Positions 49,787 to 59,298 of a stretch of 64,000 nt of DNA are shown here, one piece after another. The notes below the pieces were generated by a model. It saw only the letters and a program-made list of their open reading frames with translations, did no database searches and was not told where the DNA came from. Source of the DNA: Aureibaculum flavum (GTDB lineage Bacteria; Bacteroidota; Bacteroidia; Flavobacteriales; Flavobacteriaceae). How positions within the stretch are numbered: position 1 is the first letter of the stretch; the number at the start of each line of letters is the position of its first letter. Made by a program: the position numbers and the translations under genes. The DNA lies in contig NZ_JAEHFJ010000013.1 in assembly GCF_016406085.1 (NCBI RefSeq), positions 1-64,000 on the forward strand. Direction: 5' to 3'.

Positions 49787-52057
49787 TTATTTTACGTTCT
49801 CTTTTTTAATTAAGTTTAATGCAGAACCTTCATTATACCAATCAATTTGAGATTTATTATATGTGTGATTCAATTTGATAGAATCTGTAGACCCATCCGC
49901 ATGAACAACATCTAATGTTAACTGTTTTCCTGGAGCAAAATCTGCCAAATCAGAGAAAGTGAACGTATCATCTTCTTGAATTAAATCATAATCAGCTTCA
50001 TTTGCAAAAGTCAACCCTAACATCCCTTGTTTCTTAAGGTTTGTTTCATGAATTCTTGCAAAAGATTTCACTATGACTGCAGCTACGCCTAAATGACGTG
50101 GCTCCATTGCAGCATGCTCTCTTGAAGAACCTTCTCCATAATTGTGATCACCCACAACTATAGAAGGAATACCTGCTGCTTTATAAGCTCTTGCCGTTTT
50201 AGGCACAGGACCATACTCACCAGTTAATTGATTCTTAACTTTGTCAGTCTCTTTATTAAAAGCATTAACCGCTCCTATTAAACAGTTATTTGAAATATTA
50301 TCTAAATGCCCTCTAAAACGCAACCATGGTCCAGCCATTGAAATATGGTCAGTAGTACATTTACCAAAAGCTTTTATCAATAATTTAGCTCCTTTTATAT
50401 CACTTCCAAGTGGCGTAAATGGAGTTAACAATTCTAACCTCTCAGAATCAGGAGAAACAACAACATCAACACCTGAGCCATCTACTATTGGAGCTTGATA
50501 TCCTGCATCCTCAACATCAAAGCCTCTTTTTGGCAACTCATCTCCAGTTGGCTCATCAAACATTACTTCCACTCCATCTTTATTGGTAAGCGTATCCTTA
50601 GTAGGGTCAAAATCTAATCGACCTGCAATTGCAACTGCGGCTACCATTTCTGGTGAAGCTACAAAGGCATGTGTATTTGGATTACCATCCGCACGTTTCG
50701 CAAAATTTCTATTAAACGAATGAATTATAGAATTTTTAGGTGCATTTTTAGGATCTGAATAACGAGCCCATTGACCAATACATGGTCCACAAGCGTTTGT
50801 AAAAATCTTAGCTCCCAAAGCTTCAAAAGTGGCCAATAAACCATCTCTATCAGCAGTGTAACGTACTTGTTCAGAACCTGGATTAATTCCAAATTCTGCT
50901 TTTGTTTCTAATCCCTTATCAACAGCTTGTTTTGCAATAGAAGCTGCTCTTGATAAATCTTCGTAAGAAGAGTTAGTACAAGATCCTATTAATCCCCACT
51001 CAACATCTAAAGGCCAGCCATTAGCTGTAGCTTTTTCAGTAACGTCAGATCCTGCAATAGTTGCTAAATCTGGAGAAAAAGGTCCGTTAATATGTGGTTT
51101 CAACTCATCTAAGTTGATTTCAATTACTTGATCAAAATATTGTTCTGGATTTGCATAAACCTCATCATCTCCAGTTAAATATGGGGCAATTTTATTAGCT
51201 TCATCAGCTACTTCGCTACGATCAGTTGCACGTAAATAACGCTCCATAGATGCATCATAACCAAAAGTTGAAGTTGTTGCTCCAATTTCAGCTCCCATAT
51301 TACAGATTGTACCTTTACCAGTACAAGATAAATTTTTAGCTCCATCACCAAAATACTCAACGATAGCACCTGTACCACCTTTTACAGTTAAAATACCTGC
51401 TACTTCTAAAATAACATCTTTAGGGGCAGTCCAACCAGATAATTTACCCGTTAGTTTTACTCCTATTAATTTAGGGAATTTTAACTCCCATGCCATACCA
51501 GCCATTACATCAACAGCATCAGCACCACCAACTCCAATAGCTACCATACCCAATCCACCAGCATTTACTGTATGTGAATCTGTACCAATCATCATTCCTC
51601 CAGGGAATGCATAATTTTCTAACACTACTTGGTGAATAATACCAGCACCTGGTTTCCAAAACCCTATACCATATTTATTAGATACAGAAGATAAAAAGTC
51701 AAATACTTCTGCACTTGTTTTATTTGCAAATTTTAAATCTTTTGCCGCTCCTTCTTTTGCTTGTATAAGATGATCACAATGTACCGTGGTGGGTACAGCA
51801 ACTCTTTTCTTACCTGCTTGCATAAACTGCAACAACGCCATTTGAGCTGTTGCATCTTGACAAGCAATTCTATCTGGAGCAAAATCTACATAATCTTCAC
51901 CTCTTTTAAATGCTGTGGTAGCATTTCCTTCCCAAAGGTGATTGTATAAAATTTTCTCAGCTAATGTTAATGGTTTACCTACTACTTTTCTTGCAACATC
52001 AACGCGTTCCGTCATGCGAGCGTAAACCTCTTTAATCATTTCTATATCAAATGCCAT
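49787..52057 (-). CDS. Aconitate hydratase
   Basis: A 756-residue aconitase interconverting citrate and isocitrate in the TCA cycle. The [4Fe-4S] cysteines lie in SCTNSSY and [10 protein letters not shown]. Active-site blocks include [13 protein letters not shown] and [15 protein letters not shown] in the C-terminal swivel domain. Length and order ([14 protein letters not shown], then [11 protein letters not shown]) match the mitochondrial-type aconitase A group of Bacteroidota. It is a single-gene unit with its own terminator. Housekeeping, with no sign of a link to the alginate genes. Confidence 0.95.
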   Translation of the reverse strand: MAFDIEMIKEVYARMTERVDVARKVVGKPLTLAEKILYNHLWEGNATTAFKRGEDYVDFAPDRIACQDATAQMALLQFMQAGKKRVAVPTTVHCDHLIQAKEGAAKDLKFANKTSAEVFDFLSSVSNKYGIGFWKPGAGIIHQVVLENYAFPGGMMIGTDSHTVNAGGLGMVAIGVGGADAVDVMAGMAWELKFPKLIGVKLTGKLSGWTAPKDVILEVAGILTVKGGTGAIVEYFGDGAKNLSCTGKGTICNMGAEIGATTSTFGYDASMERYLRATDRSEVADEANKIAPYLTGDDEVYANPEQYFDQVIEINLDELKPHINGPFSPDLATIAGSDVTEKATANGWPLDVEWGLIGSCTNSSYEDLSRAASIAKQAVDKGLETKAEFGINPGSEQVRYTADRDGLLATFEALGAKIFTNACGPCIGQWARYSDPKNAPKNSIIHSFNRNFAKRADGNPNTHAFVASPEMVAAVAIAGRLDFDPTKDTLTNKDGVEVMFDEPTGDELPKRGFDVEDAGYQAPIVDGSGVDVVVSPDSERLELLTPFTPLGSDIKGAKLLIKAFGKCTTDHISMAGPWLRFRGHLDNISNNCLIGAVNAFNKETDKVKNQLTGEYGPVPKTARAYKAAGIPSIVVGDHNYGEGSSREHAAMEPRHLGVAAVIVKSFARIHETNLKKQGMLGLTFANEADYDLIQEDDTFTFSDLADFAPGKQLTLDVVHADGSTDSIKLNHTYNKSQIDWYNEGSALNLIKKENVK

Positions 52058-52257
52058 AATAATATCAGTTTCTTAAAATTAATGCTTACAAATGTAATTA
52101 ATAATTAAAACTTTTTAAAATATTCCCAATATAAAATAGAGTAAATCAGCTCGTATTAGTGAATACTCAATAAAATTGATTATTAATTACAGAAAAGAGG
52201 AAATCTACGAAGTATTTTTACGATTTAAAAGAAGGATTTAACACAAAAACGTCCATT

Positions 52258-52533
52258 TCAAACGATTTCGGCAGACAGTCCTAAATTTAACAATCTGGTA
52301 CAACGTGGTTTCAGCTCGTCGTATTCTCCAGTTTTAACAGCACATTTACCTTTATAATGTACTAAAAAGGCACATTGTTCTGCCTGAACAGATGAATGGT
52401 TACAAACATCCACCAATGATTCAATAACGTGTTCAAAAGTATTAACATCGTCATTAAAAAGGATAATTTCATGTAGATTTAGTTCTTGTTCAAGAACGTC
52501 AAAATCTTCCTGTTTTTTATGTTGTTCGCTCAT
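52258..52533 (-). CDS. clpS: ATP-dependent Clp protease adaptor ClpS
   Basis: A 91-residue adaptor delivering N-degron proteins to ClpAP or ClpCP. The conserved ligand-binding core ILFNDDVNTFEHVIESLV, HSSVQAEQCAFLVHYKGKCAVKTG and the C-terminal end are typical. It lies 51 bases after the prmA gene on the same strand, a conserved pairing in Bacteroidota. Confidence 0.93.
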   Translation of the reverse strand: MSEQHKKQEDFDVLEQELNLHEIILFNDDVNTFEHVIESLVDVCNHSSVQAEQCAFLVHYKGKCAVKTGEYDELKPRCTRLLNLGLSAEIV

Positions 52534-52584
52534 AATGGGTATAAAAATAAAGAAAAGATTCTTATTTTAAAATAATTTAACAGT

Positions 52585-53421
52585 TTAGCTTTTTAAATAT
52601 TTTAAAGCCACCCAATTATTTCTTTCTATAAACTCTTCTAATTTCAATCCGTATTTAGAAGTCTCAGCATCAATAATTGGTATATCTTCCTCATAAAAAC
52701 CACTCAATAACAAAACACCATTATCATTTAAACAATCAGCATATATTTTAATATCATTCAGTAAAATATTCCTATTGATATTGGCAATAATAACGTCATA
52801 TTTTTTATTGATTAACAATGAAGCGTCCCCTTCATAAACATTTATATGCGTACAATTGTTTCGTTCAACATTTTCTAATGAATTTTCATAGCACCAAGCA
52901 TCAATATCAATAGCGTCTAACGGAGTGGCTCCCTTCATTTCAGCTAGAATTGCTAAAATACCAGTACCACAACCCATATCTAACACTTTCTTCCCTTGTA
53001 AATCCAGTTTAAGAATATGTTGTACCATCATGTGTGTAGTTTCATGATGACCTGTGCCAAAACTCATTTTTGGCTCAATAACTATATCGTATTTCAGATT
53101 AGGATTGGGATGAAAAGGAGCTCTTATACTTACCAAATCATCCACTTGAATAGGATTAAAATTTTTCTCCCACTCACTATTCCAATTGACTTGCTCTATT
53201 TCTTCTTTTGTATATGAAATTTCAAATTCTTCATTTTGTAGAATATAAATTTCATCTAAAATATTATTAGCATCCTCCTCTTTCTGAATGTAAGCTATAA
53301 AACCATTTTCGTTTTCTACAAAACTTTCAAAACCCACATACCCAAGTTCTGCAATTAGTATCTCAGTTGCAGGTTGTAATGGCGAGACCACAAAATTATA
53401 ACCGATATATATATTTGACAT
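52585..53421 (-). CDS. prmA: Ribosomal protein L11 methyltransferase
   Basis: A 278-residue SAM-dependent methyltransferase. An N-terminal substrate-binding domain precedes the Rossmann-fold catalytic domain with PKMSFGTGHHETT, VLDMGCGTGILAI (motif I) and IIANINRNILL (motif IV). It methylates ribosomal protein L11. The tpiA gene precedes it by 8 bases. Confidence 0.93.
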   Translation of the reverse strand: MSNIYIGYNFVVSPLQPATEILIAELGYVGFESFVENENGFIAYIQKEEDANNILDEIYILQNEEFEISYTKEEIEQVNWNSEWEKNFNPIQVDDLVSIRAPFHPNPNLKYDIVIEPKMSFGTGHHETTHMMVQHILKLDLQGKKVLDMGCGTGILAILAEMKGATPLDAIDIDAWCYENSLENVERNNCTHINVYEGDASLLINKKYDVIIANINRNILLNDIKIYADCLNDNGVLLLSGFYEEDIPIIDAETSKYGLKLEEFIERNNWVALKYLKS

Positions 53422-53429
53422 TCCTTAAC

Positions 53430-54188
53430 TTAAATAGCGTCAATTAATGCTACAAAATCTTCAGTTTTTAATGCTGCACCACCAATAAGACCACCATCAA
53501 CATCTTGCTTAGAGAAAATTTCTTTTGCATTAGCAGGTTTAACACTACCACCATATAAAATAGAAACATTGTCAGCTACTTTAGCATCATATTTATCAGC
53601 AACCAATTTTCTAATAAAAGCATGCATTTCTTGAGCTTGTTCTGGACTTGCAGTTTCACCCGTACCTATTGCCCAAACAGGCTCATAGGCTAAAACTATA
53701 TTTTTCCAAGGCTTAGCTTCTAAATGAAATAATGCATTTTTTATTTGAGACTCCACAACTTTAAAATGGTTATCATTTTTTCTATCTTCTAAAACTTCAC
53801 CAAAACAAAAAATAATTTCTAATTTGTTTTTTAAAGCTTGGTCTACTTTTTCAGCCAATAAAGCATCTGTTTCACCAAAATACTCTCTACGTTCTGAATG
53901 TCCTAAAATAACTATTTTAACACCAACACTTTTTAACATATCTGCAGAAATCTCACCCGTGTAAGCTCCACTATCCGCTTGATGCATATTTTGTGCAGCC
54001 ACTTCTATTGCAGATTTTTTTGCTTTTTTAACCACAGCATTTAAACTAACATAAGTTGGAGAAACAATTACCCTTGTATTCTTCAGTTCTTTCTTTTTAA
54101 TTGCTTTTTTTATTCCTTTAACTAACTTTTTAGACTCTGAAAGGTCATTGTTCATTTTCCAGTTTCCAGCAACTATATTTTTTCTCAT
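53430..54188 (-). CDS. tpiA: Triosephosphate isomerase
   Basis: A 252-residue TIM-barrel enzyme. Visible motifs are the N-terminal AGNWKMNN with catalytic Lys, HSERREYFG with catalytic His, AYEPVWAIGTGE with catalytic Glu, and LYGGSVKPANA and GGLIGGAALK for phosphate binding. It interconverts the two triose phosphates and so also handles the glyceraldehyde-3-phosphate made from KDPG. It leads the tpiA - prmA - clpS run. Confidence 0.96.
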   Translation of the reverse strand: MRKNIVAGNWKMNNDLSESKKLVKGIKKAIKKKELKNTRVIVSPTYVSLNAVVKKAKKSAIEVAAQNMHQADSGAYTGEISADMLKSVGVKIVILGHSERREYFGETDALLAEKVDQALKNKLEIIFCFGEVLEDRKNDNHFKVVESQIKNALFHLEAKPWKNIVLAYEPVWAIGTGETASPEQAQEMHAFIRKLVADKYDAKVADNVSILYGGSVKPANAKEIFSKQDVDGGLIGGAALKTEDFVALIDAI

Positions 54189-54288
54189 TTTGTGGTATTT
54201 AATGTTAACATTATTTAAAGTACAAATATAAGAACTCCTAGTGACATTTTGTTTTATAAACGGAAAAGAATAATCTATTATTAATCCT

Positions 54289-54296
54289 TATTTTTG
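54289..54296 (+). promoter_or_regulatory. -7 box of pyrF
   Basis: TATTTTTG matches TAnnTTTG, 19 bases before the ATG at 54316. The -33 element is not obvious. Confidence 0.45.
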
Positions 54297-54315
54297 TAAA
54301 AATTTATTGATTTTT

Positions 54316-55134
54316 ATGACAAAAGAGCAACTTATTAAGCAGATTAGATTAAAAAAGTCTTTTTTATGTATTGGTTTAGATGTGGATTTGGACAAAATTC
54401 CAGAACATTTAAAAGAGTTAGATGACCCTATATTTGAATTTAACAAACAAATTATTGACGCTACTCATCATTTAACTGTTGCTTATAAGCCCAATATTGC
54501 TTTCTACGAAGCTTATGGAATCAAAGGATGGCAATCTCTTGAAAAAACGATACATTATTTAAACCAAAATTATCCCGAAATATTTACAATTGCTGATGCC
54601 AAACGCGGTGATATCGGAAATACATCAACACGTTATGCTAAAGCTTATTTTGAAGATTTAAGTTTCGACTCTATAACCGTTGCTCCATATATGGGCAGAG
54701 ATTCCGTAGAGCCTTTTTTAGCGTTTAAAGATAAATTTACAATACTTCTAGCCTTAACGTCTAATGCTGGTGGATTAGACTTTCAAACCTTAGAATATGA
54801 TGATGCACAGCTTTACCAACGTGTTTTAAAAACTTCTTTAAACTATAAAAATTCAGAAAACTTAATGTACGTGGTTGGTGCAACACGGCCTGAATATTTT
54901 CAAAAAATCAGAAAAATTGTTCCCAATCACTTTTTACTTGTGCCTGGTGTTGGTGCACAAGGAGGAAGCTTACAAGATGTTTGTAAATATGGCTTAACGA
55001 AAGAAATTGGCTTGTTGGTAAATTCTAGTCGTGGAATTATATACGCATCTAAAGGGACTGACTTTGCTGAAAAAGCAAGTGAAAAAGCCTTGGAATTACA
55101 ACAAGAAATGAAAACAATACTTGATACTCAATAA
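54316..55134 (+). CDS. pyrF: Orotidine-5'-phosphate decarboxylase
   Basis: A 272-residue enzyme making UMP. The ATG at 54316 ([10 protein letters not shown]) is preferred over an upstream in-frame TTG at 54307. The family-2 type PyrF motif [15 protein letters not shown] provides the catalytic Lys-Asp. [12 protein letters not shown] at the N-terminus and [14 protein letters not shown] near the C-terminus complete the assignment. The longer type-2 length fits Bacteroidota. Confidence 0.95.
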   Translation: MTKEQLIKQIRLKKSFLCIGLDVDLDKIPEHLKELDDPIFEFNKQIIDATHHLTVAYKPNIAFYEAYGIKGWQSLEKTIHYLNQNYPEIFTIADAKRGDIGNTSTRYAKAYFEDLSFDSITVAPYMGRDSVEPFLAFKDKFTILLALTSNAGGLDFQTLEYDDAQLYQRVLKTSLNYKNSENLMYVVGATRPEYFQKIRKIVPNHFLLVPGVGAQGGSLQDVCKYGLTKEIGLLVNSSRGIIYASKGTDFAEKASEKALELQQEMKTILDTQ

Positions 55135-55169
55135 ACAGTCACCAGAAGTAAACTCAAACTGAAAAAAAA

Positions 55170-55691
55170 TTACCGAATACTATTACCTAATATGGATTTT
55201 ACATATTCATCTAATTCTACCATTTGACTGTAGCCTTTCTTTTTTCCTAATTGCCCAAAAACGTAAAAAAGAATCCAAAGTATAGGCATAGCAATGCACA
55301 TATACATAGAAAATTGATACTCTTGCTTTAAACTATATTGGGTATATGCCATAATTAAAAACACTATAAAAGCGAATGCAACTGCAAAATGAAAAAACAT
55401 GAACATGGTCCAAACTTGAGGTTTTGGACCAAACAAACCCTTTAATATCGTTTTATCATCTTCAGTAATAATTTCGATTTGTAGTTGAGGAGACCAAAAA
55501 TGATCTTCATCCTTAGGAACATCAATAACGATATGATTATCAGCTGTTTTTGTTCTGAACCTTGAACTATCTTGCTTAAAATGATCTTCAAACTTTTTTA
55601 AAATAGCACTTTTATCTTCTAATAACTCCTCCTTAAAACGAGGTTTTAATAGGATTTTATTAAGATTATCTTCAAGAATTGGTTCGCTCAT
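55170..55691 (-). CDS. Two-helix membrane protein of unknown function
   Basis: A 173-residue protein from the ATG at 55691 (MSEPILEDNLNK); a further in-frame ATG at 55706 is less likely. A soluble N-terminal half of about 95 residues (with KPRFKEELLEDKSAILKKFEDHF and DVPKDEDHFWSPQLQIEI) is followed by two transmembrane helices (MFFHFAVAFAFIVFLIMAY and MCIAMPILWILFYVFGQLG). It is not recognised; it resembles small membrane proteins annotated near der in flavobacteria. It is convergent with pyrF and divergent from der. Confidence 0.65.
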   Translation of the reverse strand: MSEPILEDNLNKILLKPRFKEELLEDKSAILKKFEDHFKQDSSRFRTKTADNHIVIDVPKDEDHFWSPQLQIEIITEDDKTILKGLFGPKPQVWTMFMFFHFAVAFAFIVFLIMAYTQYSLKQEYQFSMYMCIAMPILWILFYVFGQLGKKKGYSQMVELDEYVKSILGNSIR

Positions 55692-55823
55692 AGGTAGAAA
55701 ATACAAAGATAAAATTACTGTTTTTTCACTTATAATTTTTAACTTTTGATACTTTTAATTTCTGAAATCACTAACAGGCTCTTAACTTATAACCTCTTAC
55801 ACGTGTCTTCCGACTATTTAACT

Positions 55824-55831
55824 TATCTTTG
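55824..55831 (+). promoter_or_regulatory. -7 box of der
   Basis: TATCTTTG matches TAnnTTTG, 17 bases before the der start codon. Confidence 0.5.
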
Positions 55832-55848
55832 CAAACAATTTTGAAGTT

Positions 55849-57150
55849 ATGAGTATAGTTGCTATTGTAGGAAGACCTAATGTAGGAAAATCCACTTTTT
55901 TTAATCGTTTAATTCAACGTCGTGAGGCTATTGTTGACGCCACTAGTGGTGTTACACGCGATAGACATTATGGAAAAAGTGAATGGAACGGGCGTGAATT
56001 TACCTTAATTGATACCGGTGGTTATGTTAAGGGTTCTGATGATGTTTTTGAAGCTGAAATCGATAAACAAGTTGAATTGGCCATTGATGAGGCTGATGTT
56101 ATTCTATTTATGGTTGATGTAGAAACTGGTGTTACCGGGATGGATGAAGATGTATCAAAATTACTACGAAAAGTCAAAAAACCAGTATTATTAGTTATTA
56201 ATAAGGTTGACAATAGTAAGCGAAATGCTGATGCCGTAGAGTTCTATGCCTTAGGATTAGGAGAATATTATACGATTGCGAGTATAAATGGTAGTGGTAC
56301 GGGTGACTTGCTAGATGCTATAGTAAAAGTTTTACCTGAAAGAGAAGAAGAAAACAATGAAGACTTACCTCGTTTTGCGGTAGTAGGTAGACCTAATGCA
56401 GGAAAATCATCTTTTATTAATGCTTTAATTGGAGAAGATAGATATATTGTAACTGATATTGCAGGGACCACAAGAGATTCCATAGATACAAAATACAATC
56501 GTTTTGGATTTGAATTTAACTTGGTTGACACTGCTGGAATTAGACGTAAAAGCAAAGTAAAAGAAGATTTGGAATTTTACTCTGTAATGCGTTCCGTTAG
56601 AGCTATAGAACATTCTGATGTTATTATTTTAGTGCTAGATGCTACACGTGGCTTTGAAGGACAAGATCAGAACATTTTCTGGCTAGCCGAAAAAAACAAA
56701 AAAGGCGTCATTATTCTTGTTAATAAATGGGATTTGGTTGAGAAAGAAACCAAAACTACTAAAGAGTATGAAGCTAAAATAAGAAGAGAAATTGAACCAT
56801 TTACTGATGTACCCATTCTCTTTGTTTCCGTGCTTACAAAACAACGTATTTTTAAAGCTATTGAAACTGCGGTTGAAGTTTTTGAAAGACGTAAAAACAG
56901 AATATCTACAAGTAAATTAAATGATACAATGTTAGATATTATCGAGCGAAACCCACCACCTGCAAATAAAGGTAAATTTGTAAAAATTAAGTATTGTATG
57001 CAATTGCCAACACCAACACCGCAATTTGTGTTTTTCTGTAATTTACCTCAATATGTTAAGGAAGCTTATAAGCGATTTTTAGAAAATAAAATGCGAGATA
57101 TTTTCGACTTCCATGGTGTACCTATTATAATTTATTTTAGACAGAAATAA
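55849..57150 (+). CDS. der: Ribosome biogenesis GTPase Der
   Basis: A 433-residue protein with two tandem GTPase domains and a C-terminal KH-like domain. G1 motifs are [10 protein letters not shown] (about 8-17) and [10 protein letters not shown] (about 179-188); DTGGY and DTAGI are the G3 motifs, NKVD and NKWD the G4 motifs. The KH-like end has [15 protein letters not shown]. It is essential for assembly of the 50S ribosomal subunit. Single-gene unit with its own -7 box. Confidence 0.96.
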   Translation: MSIVAIVGRPNVGKSTFFNRLIQRREAIVDATSGVTRDRHYGKSEWNGREFTLIDTGGYVKGSDDVFEAEIDKQVELAIDEADVILFMVDVETGVTGMDEDVSKLLRKVKKPVLLVINKVDNSKRNADAVEFYALGLGEYYTIASINGSGTGDLLDAIVKVLPEREEENNEDLPRFAVVGRPNAGKSSFINALIGEDRYIVTDIAGTTRDSIDTKYNRFGFEFNLVDTAGIRRKSKVKEDLEFYSVMRSVRAIEHSDVIILVLDATRGFEGQDQNIFWLAEKNKKGVIILVNKWDLVEKETKTTKEYEAKIRREIEPFTDVPILFVSVLTKQRIFKAIETAVEVFERRKNRISTSKLNDTMLDIIERNPPPANKGKFVKIKYCMQLPTPTPQFVFFCNLPQYVKEAYKRFLENKMRDIFDFHGVPIIIYFRQK

Positions 57151-57239
57151 GCAAATTAGTGATATTCTATGGTTAACACTATGGATTATCACATATCAAA
57201 AATCTAAATTCAATTTGGTTTCTTCATAAAACTCGAAGT

Positions 57240-57827
57240 ATGAATAATAATTTATATCCGGTATTTTTAAAAGTTAAAAACCTGAATGTACTCATTGTTG
57301 GAGGAGGTAATGTTGCAGAAGAAAAATTAACATTCTTACTAAAATCTAGTCCAGATGCCAATGTAACCATGGTTTCCACTATGTTTAGAGAGCCAACCAT
57401 TGCGTTGGCAAATAAATTTGGCGTAGAAATGATTACTGAAAAGTATCATAAACGTTTTTTAAAAAAGAAACATATTGTTATCGCTACAACTGATAATCCT
57501 AAAGTAAATATTAAAGTCTATAATGATTGTCGTAAAAAAAGCAAATTAGTAAATGTAGCGGATAACCCACCATATTGCGATTTTTATATGGGAGGAATTG
57601 TTACAAAAGGAAATGTAAAAATAGCCATTTCCACAAATGGAAAGTCACCTACAACTGCAAAACGTCTTCGTCAATTTTTTGAAGAAGTGATACCAGAAGA
57701 TGTAAACATATTTATTGATAATTTGAACACCTATAGAAAAACTATTAAAGGTGATTTTGAAGAAAAAGTAAATGTACTTAACGAACTTACAAAGTCACTT
57801 GTTGAAAAAAAAGATCCTAAAAATTAA
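57240..57827 (+). CDS. Siroheme-synthase-type precorrin-2 dehydrogenase (CysG N-terminal-like)
   Basis: A 195-residue NAD-binding protein like the dehydrogenase/ferrochelatase part of siroheme synthase. The Rossmann motif VLIVGGGNVAEEKL is at the N-terminus; ATTDNPKVN, NVADNPPYCDFYMGGIV and ISTNGKSPTTAKRLRQFFEE follow. It would oxidise precorrin-2 to sirohydrochlorin and possibly insert iron. It lacks the methyltransferase domain of full CysG. It is convergent with the nitrate/nitrite reductase genes, its stop overlapping the next gene's stop by four bases, in keeping with a role in nitrite or sulfite reduction. Confidence 0.88.
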   Translation: MNNNLYPVFLKVKNLNVLIVGGGNVAEEKLTFLLKSSPDANVTMVSTMFREPTIALANKFGVEMITEKYHKRFLKKKHIVIATTDNPKVNIKVYNDCRKKSKLVNVADNPPYCDFYMGGIVTKGNVKIAISTNGKSPTTAKRLRQFFEEVIPEDVNIFIDNLNTYRKTIKGDFEEKVNVLNELTKSLVEKKDPKN

Positions 57828-59245
57828 ATTTCAATCAATTTAAAAGCAGTTTTGGGCGAATCGCATACAGAACACTTATAGGTATTGTTTAAATCTTCAA
57901 AAGCTGTTCCAGGATCAACATTAGCCTTTTCATCACCACATACGGCACTATAAACTGAAAGACAATCTATACATTGATATGCGGCTTCCTTCTCTTTTAT
58001 ATCAATTTTTTCATTATCGTCATTTATTATTTCATTACCAAAGCCTTCAAAATACTTCTTACTTAATTCCATAAGCAGACCTGATAACTCAATTTTATCA
58101 ACATCTTGAGCATATACATTATACTTTTGAGTATTAGGATCAAAATTATCGCAATACAGAACATTATAAGTTGGTCTAATATCAAATGCCTTCACAATAC
58201 TTGGTAAAATATTTTTCTCAATAACTATTGAAGTAAAATAAATAGTATCAGCACCACGATTTGCTATTGAAAAGGTTAAACCATAGGTACTAATATCATT
58301 TTGGTCAAAATCCATTACAATGAACTTTTTAAGCGATAACGCTTCTTCATCATTTACAGGAATATGCCAATTCAGTTCTAACAAAGAATGCCTAACATTA
58401 ATTCCTGATTTACCTAAAAGCTTCTCCAGCATTAATTTACTTGCTTTTGGTATACCTTTTACAATAATTGATTTCCATGGAGTAATACATAATTTACCCA
58501 CCTTATTATCTAGACAAAAATCACAAAATTCTCTTAGAAAATCTAAGTAGTATTTATTATTTCTCCAATACAAACCAAGCCAATAGTGCGATGTACCTAT
58601 TTTATTCATACCTTCATAATAAGGAAAAGGATGAAATTCTAATTCTAATTTAGAGTCAATAGTTCTGCTATTAGTTTCAAGGCTATCATTTACAAGTTCA
58701 AAAAGTTCATCTACATTTTCTGCCTTTAAGTACACTTCTTCAATGATTTCAGAAATACTAGGAATATCCCAGCTATTGATTAAAACCTTATAATAAACTG
58801 ACTCCGTCCAATTTGGCAATTTAAGATTTAGATACCAGTAATCTTCATGTTCAGATGCAATGAAATTTAATTGACCACTAAATAATGGAACTAATTGCTG
58901 TTTTGGGTCGGTAATATTAATTTTTAACGATGGCTTATACTTAAATGCCTCTAAAATGTATAGGTAAGTTACCCCACTCAACCATCTTGTTGATGGAAAA
59001 ATATCTGCAGAAACATAAGAGCAAACAATATTCTGACAAGCATCATCAGAAATAATGGTCGAATTTAAACCTAATGCATCATCATCAAAATTTACATCCG
59101 AAACATTTTCTGGAAATATAATATCTTGCCGTGAACCTAAATGTATGGTATCTAACCCTAGAGTTTCAGCATAATTAATAATCTGCTTTAGCTCACTAGG
59201 AGATATAATTCCACCTTTTATTGACACTCCTTTTAAATCTTTCAT
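57824..59245 (-). CDS. Nitrite/sulfite-reductase-like protein with C-terminal rubredoxin
   Basis: A 473-residue protein. The first 400 residues resemble the ferredoxin-like half-domains of nitrite/sulfite reductases (GISPSELKQIINYAETLGLDTIHLGSRQDI is a typical start). I cannot find the Cys-x5-Cys and Cys-x3-Cys pairs that ligate the siroheme/[4Fe-4S] centre; CQNIVC is the only nearby pair. The last 60 residues form a rubredoxin (YQCIDCLSVYS ... YKCSVCDSPKTAF, two CxxC). It follows the NasA fusion gene by 53 bases. It may be an electron carrier for nitrate reduction rather than an active siroheme enzyme. The assignment is moderate. Confidence 0.65.
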   Translation of the reverse strand: MKDLKGVSIKGGIISPSELKQIINYAETLGLDTIHLGSRQDIIFPENVSDVNFDDDALGLNSTIISDDACQNIVCSYVSADIFPSTRWLSGVTYLYILEAFKYKPSLKINITDPKQQLVPLFSGQLNFIASEHEDYWYLNLKLPNWTESVYYKVLINSWDIPSISEIIEEVYLKAENVDELFELVNDSLETNSRTIDSKLELEFHPFPYYEGMNKIGTSHYWLGLYWRNNKYYLDFLREFCDFCLDNKVGKLCITPWKSIIVKGIPKASKLMLEKLLGKSGINVRHSLLELNWHIPVNDEEALSLKKFIVMDFDQNDISTYGLTFSIANRGADTIYFTSIVIEKNILPSIVKAFDIRPTYNVLYCDNFDPNTQKYNVYAQDVDKIELSGLLMELSKKYFEGFGNEIINDDNEKIDIKEKEAAYQCIDCLSVYSAVCGDEKANVDPGTAFEDLNNTYKCSVCDSPKTAFKLIEI

Positions 59246-59298
59246 CTCCTAAATTCTATTTTTAAATGCTATAATTTTGATTTTCTTCTTTTTCAGTA

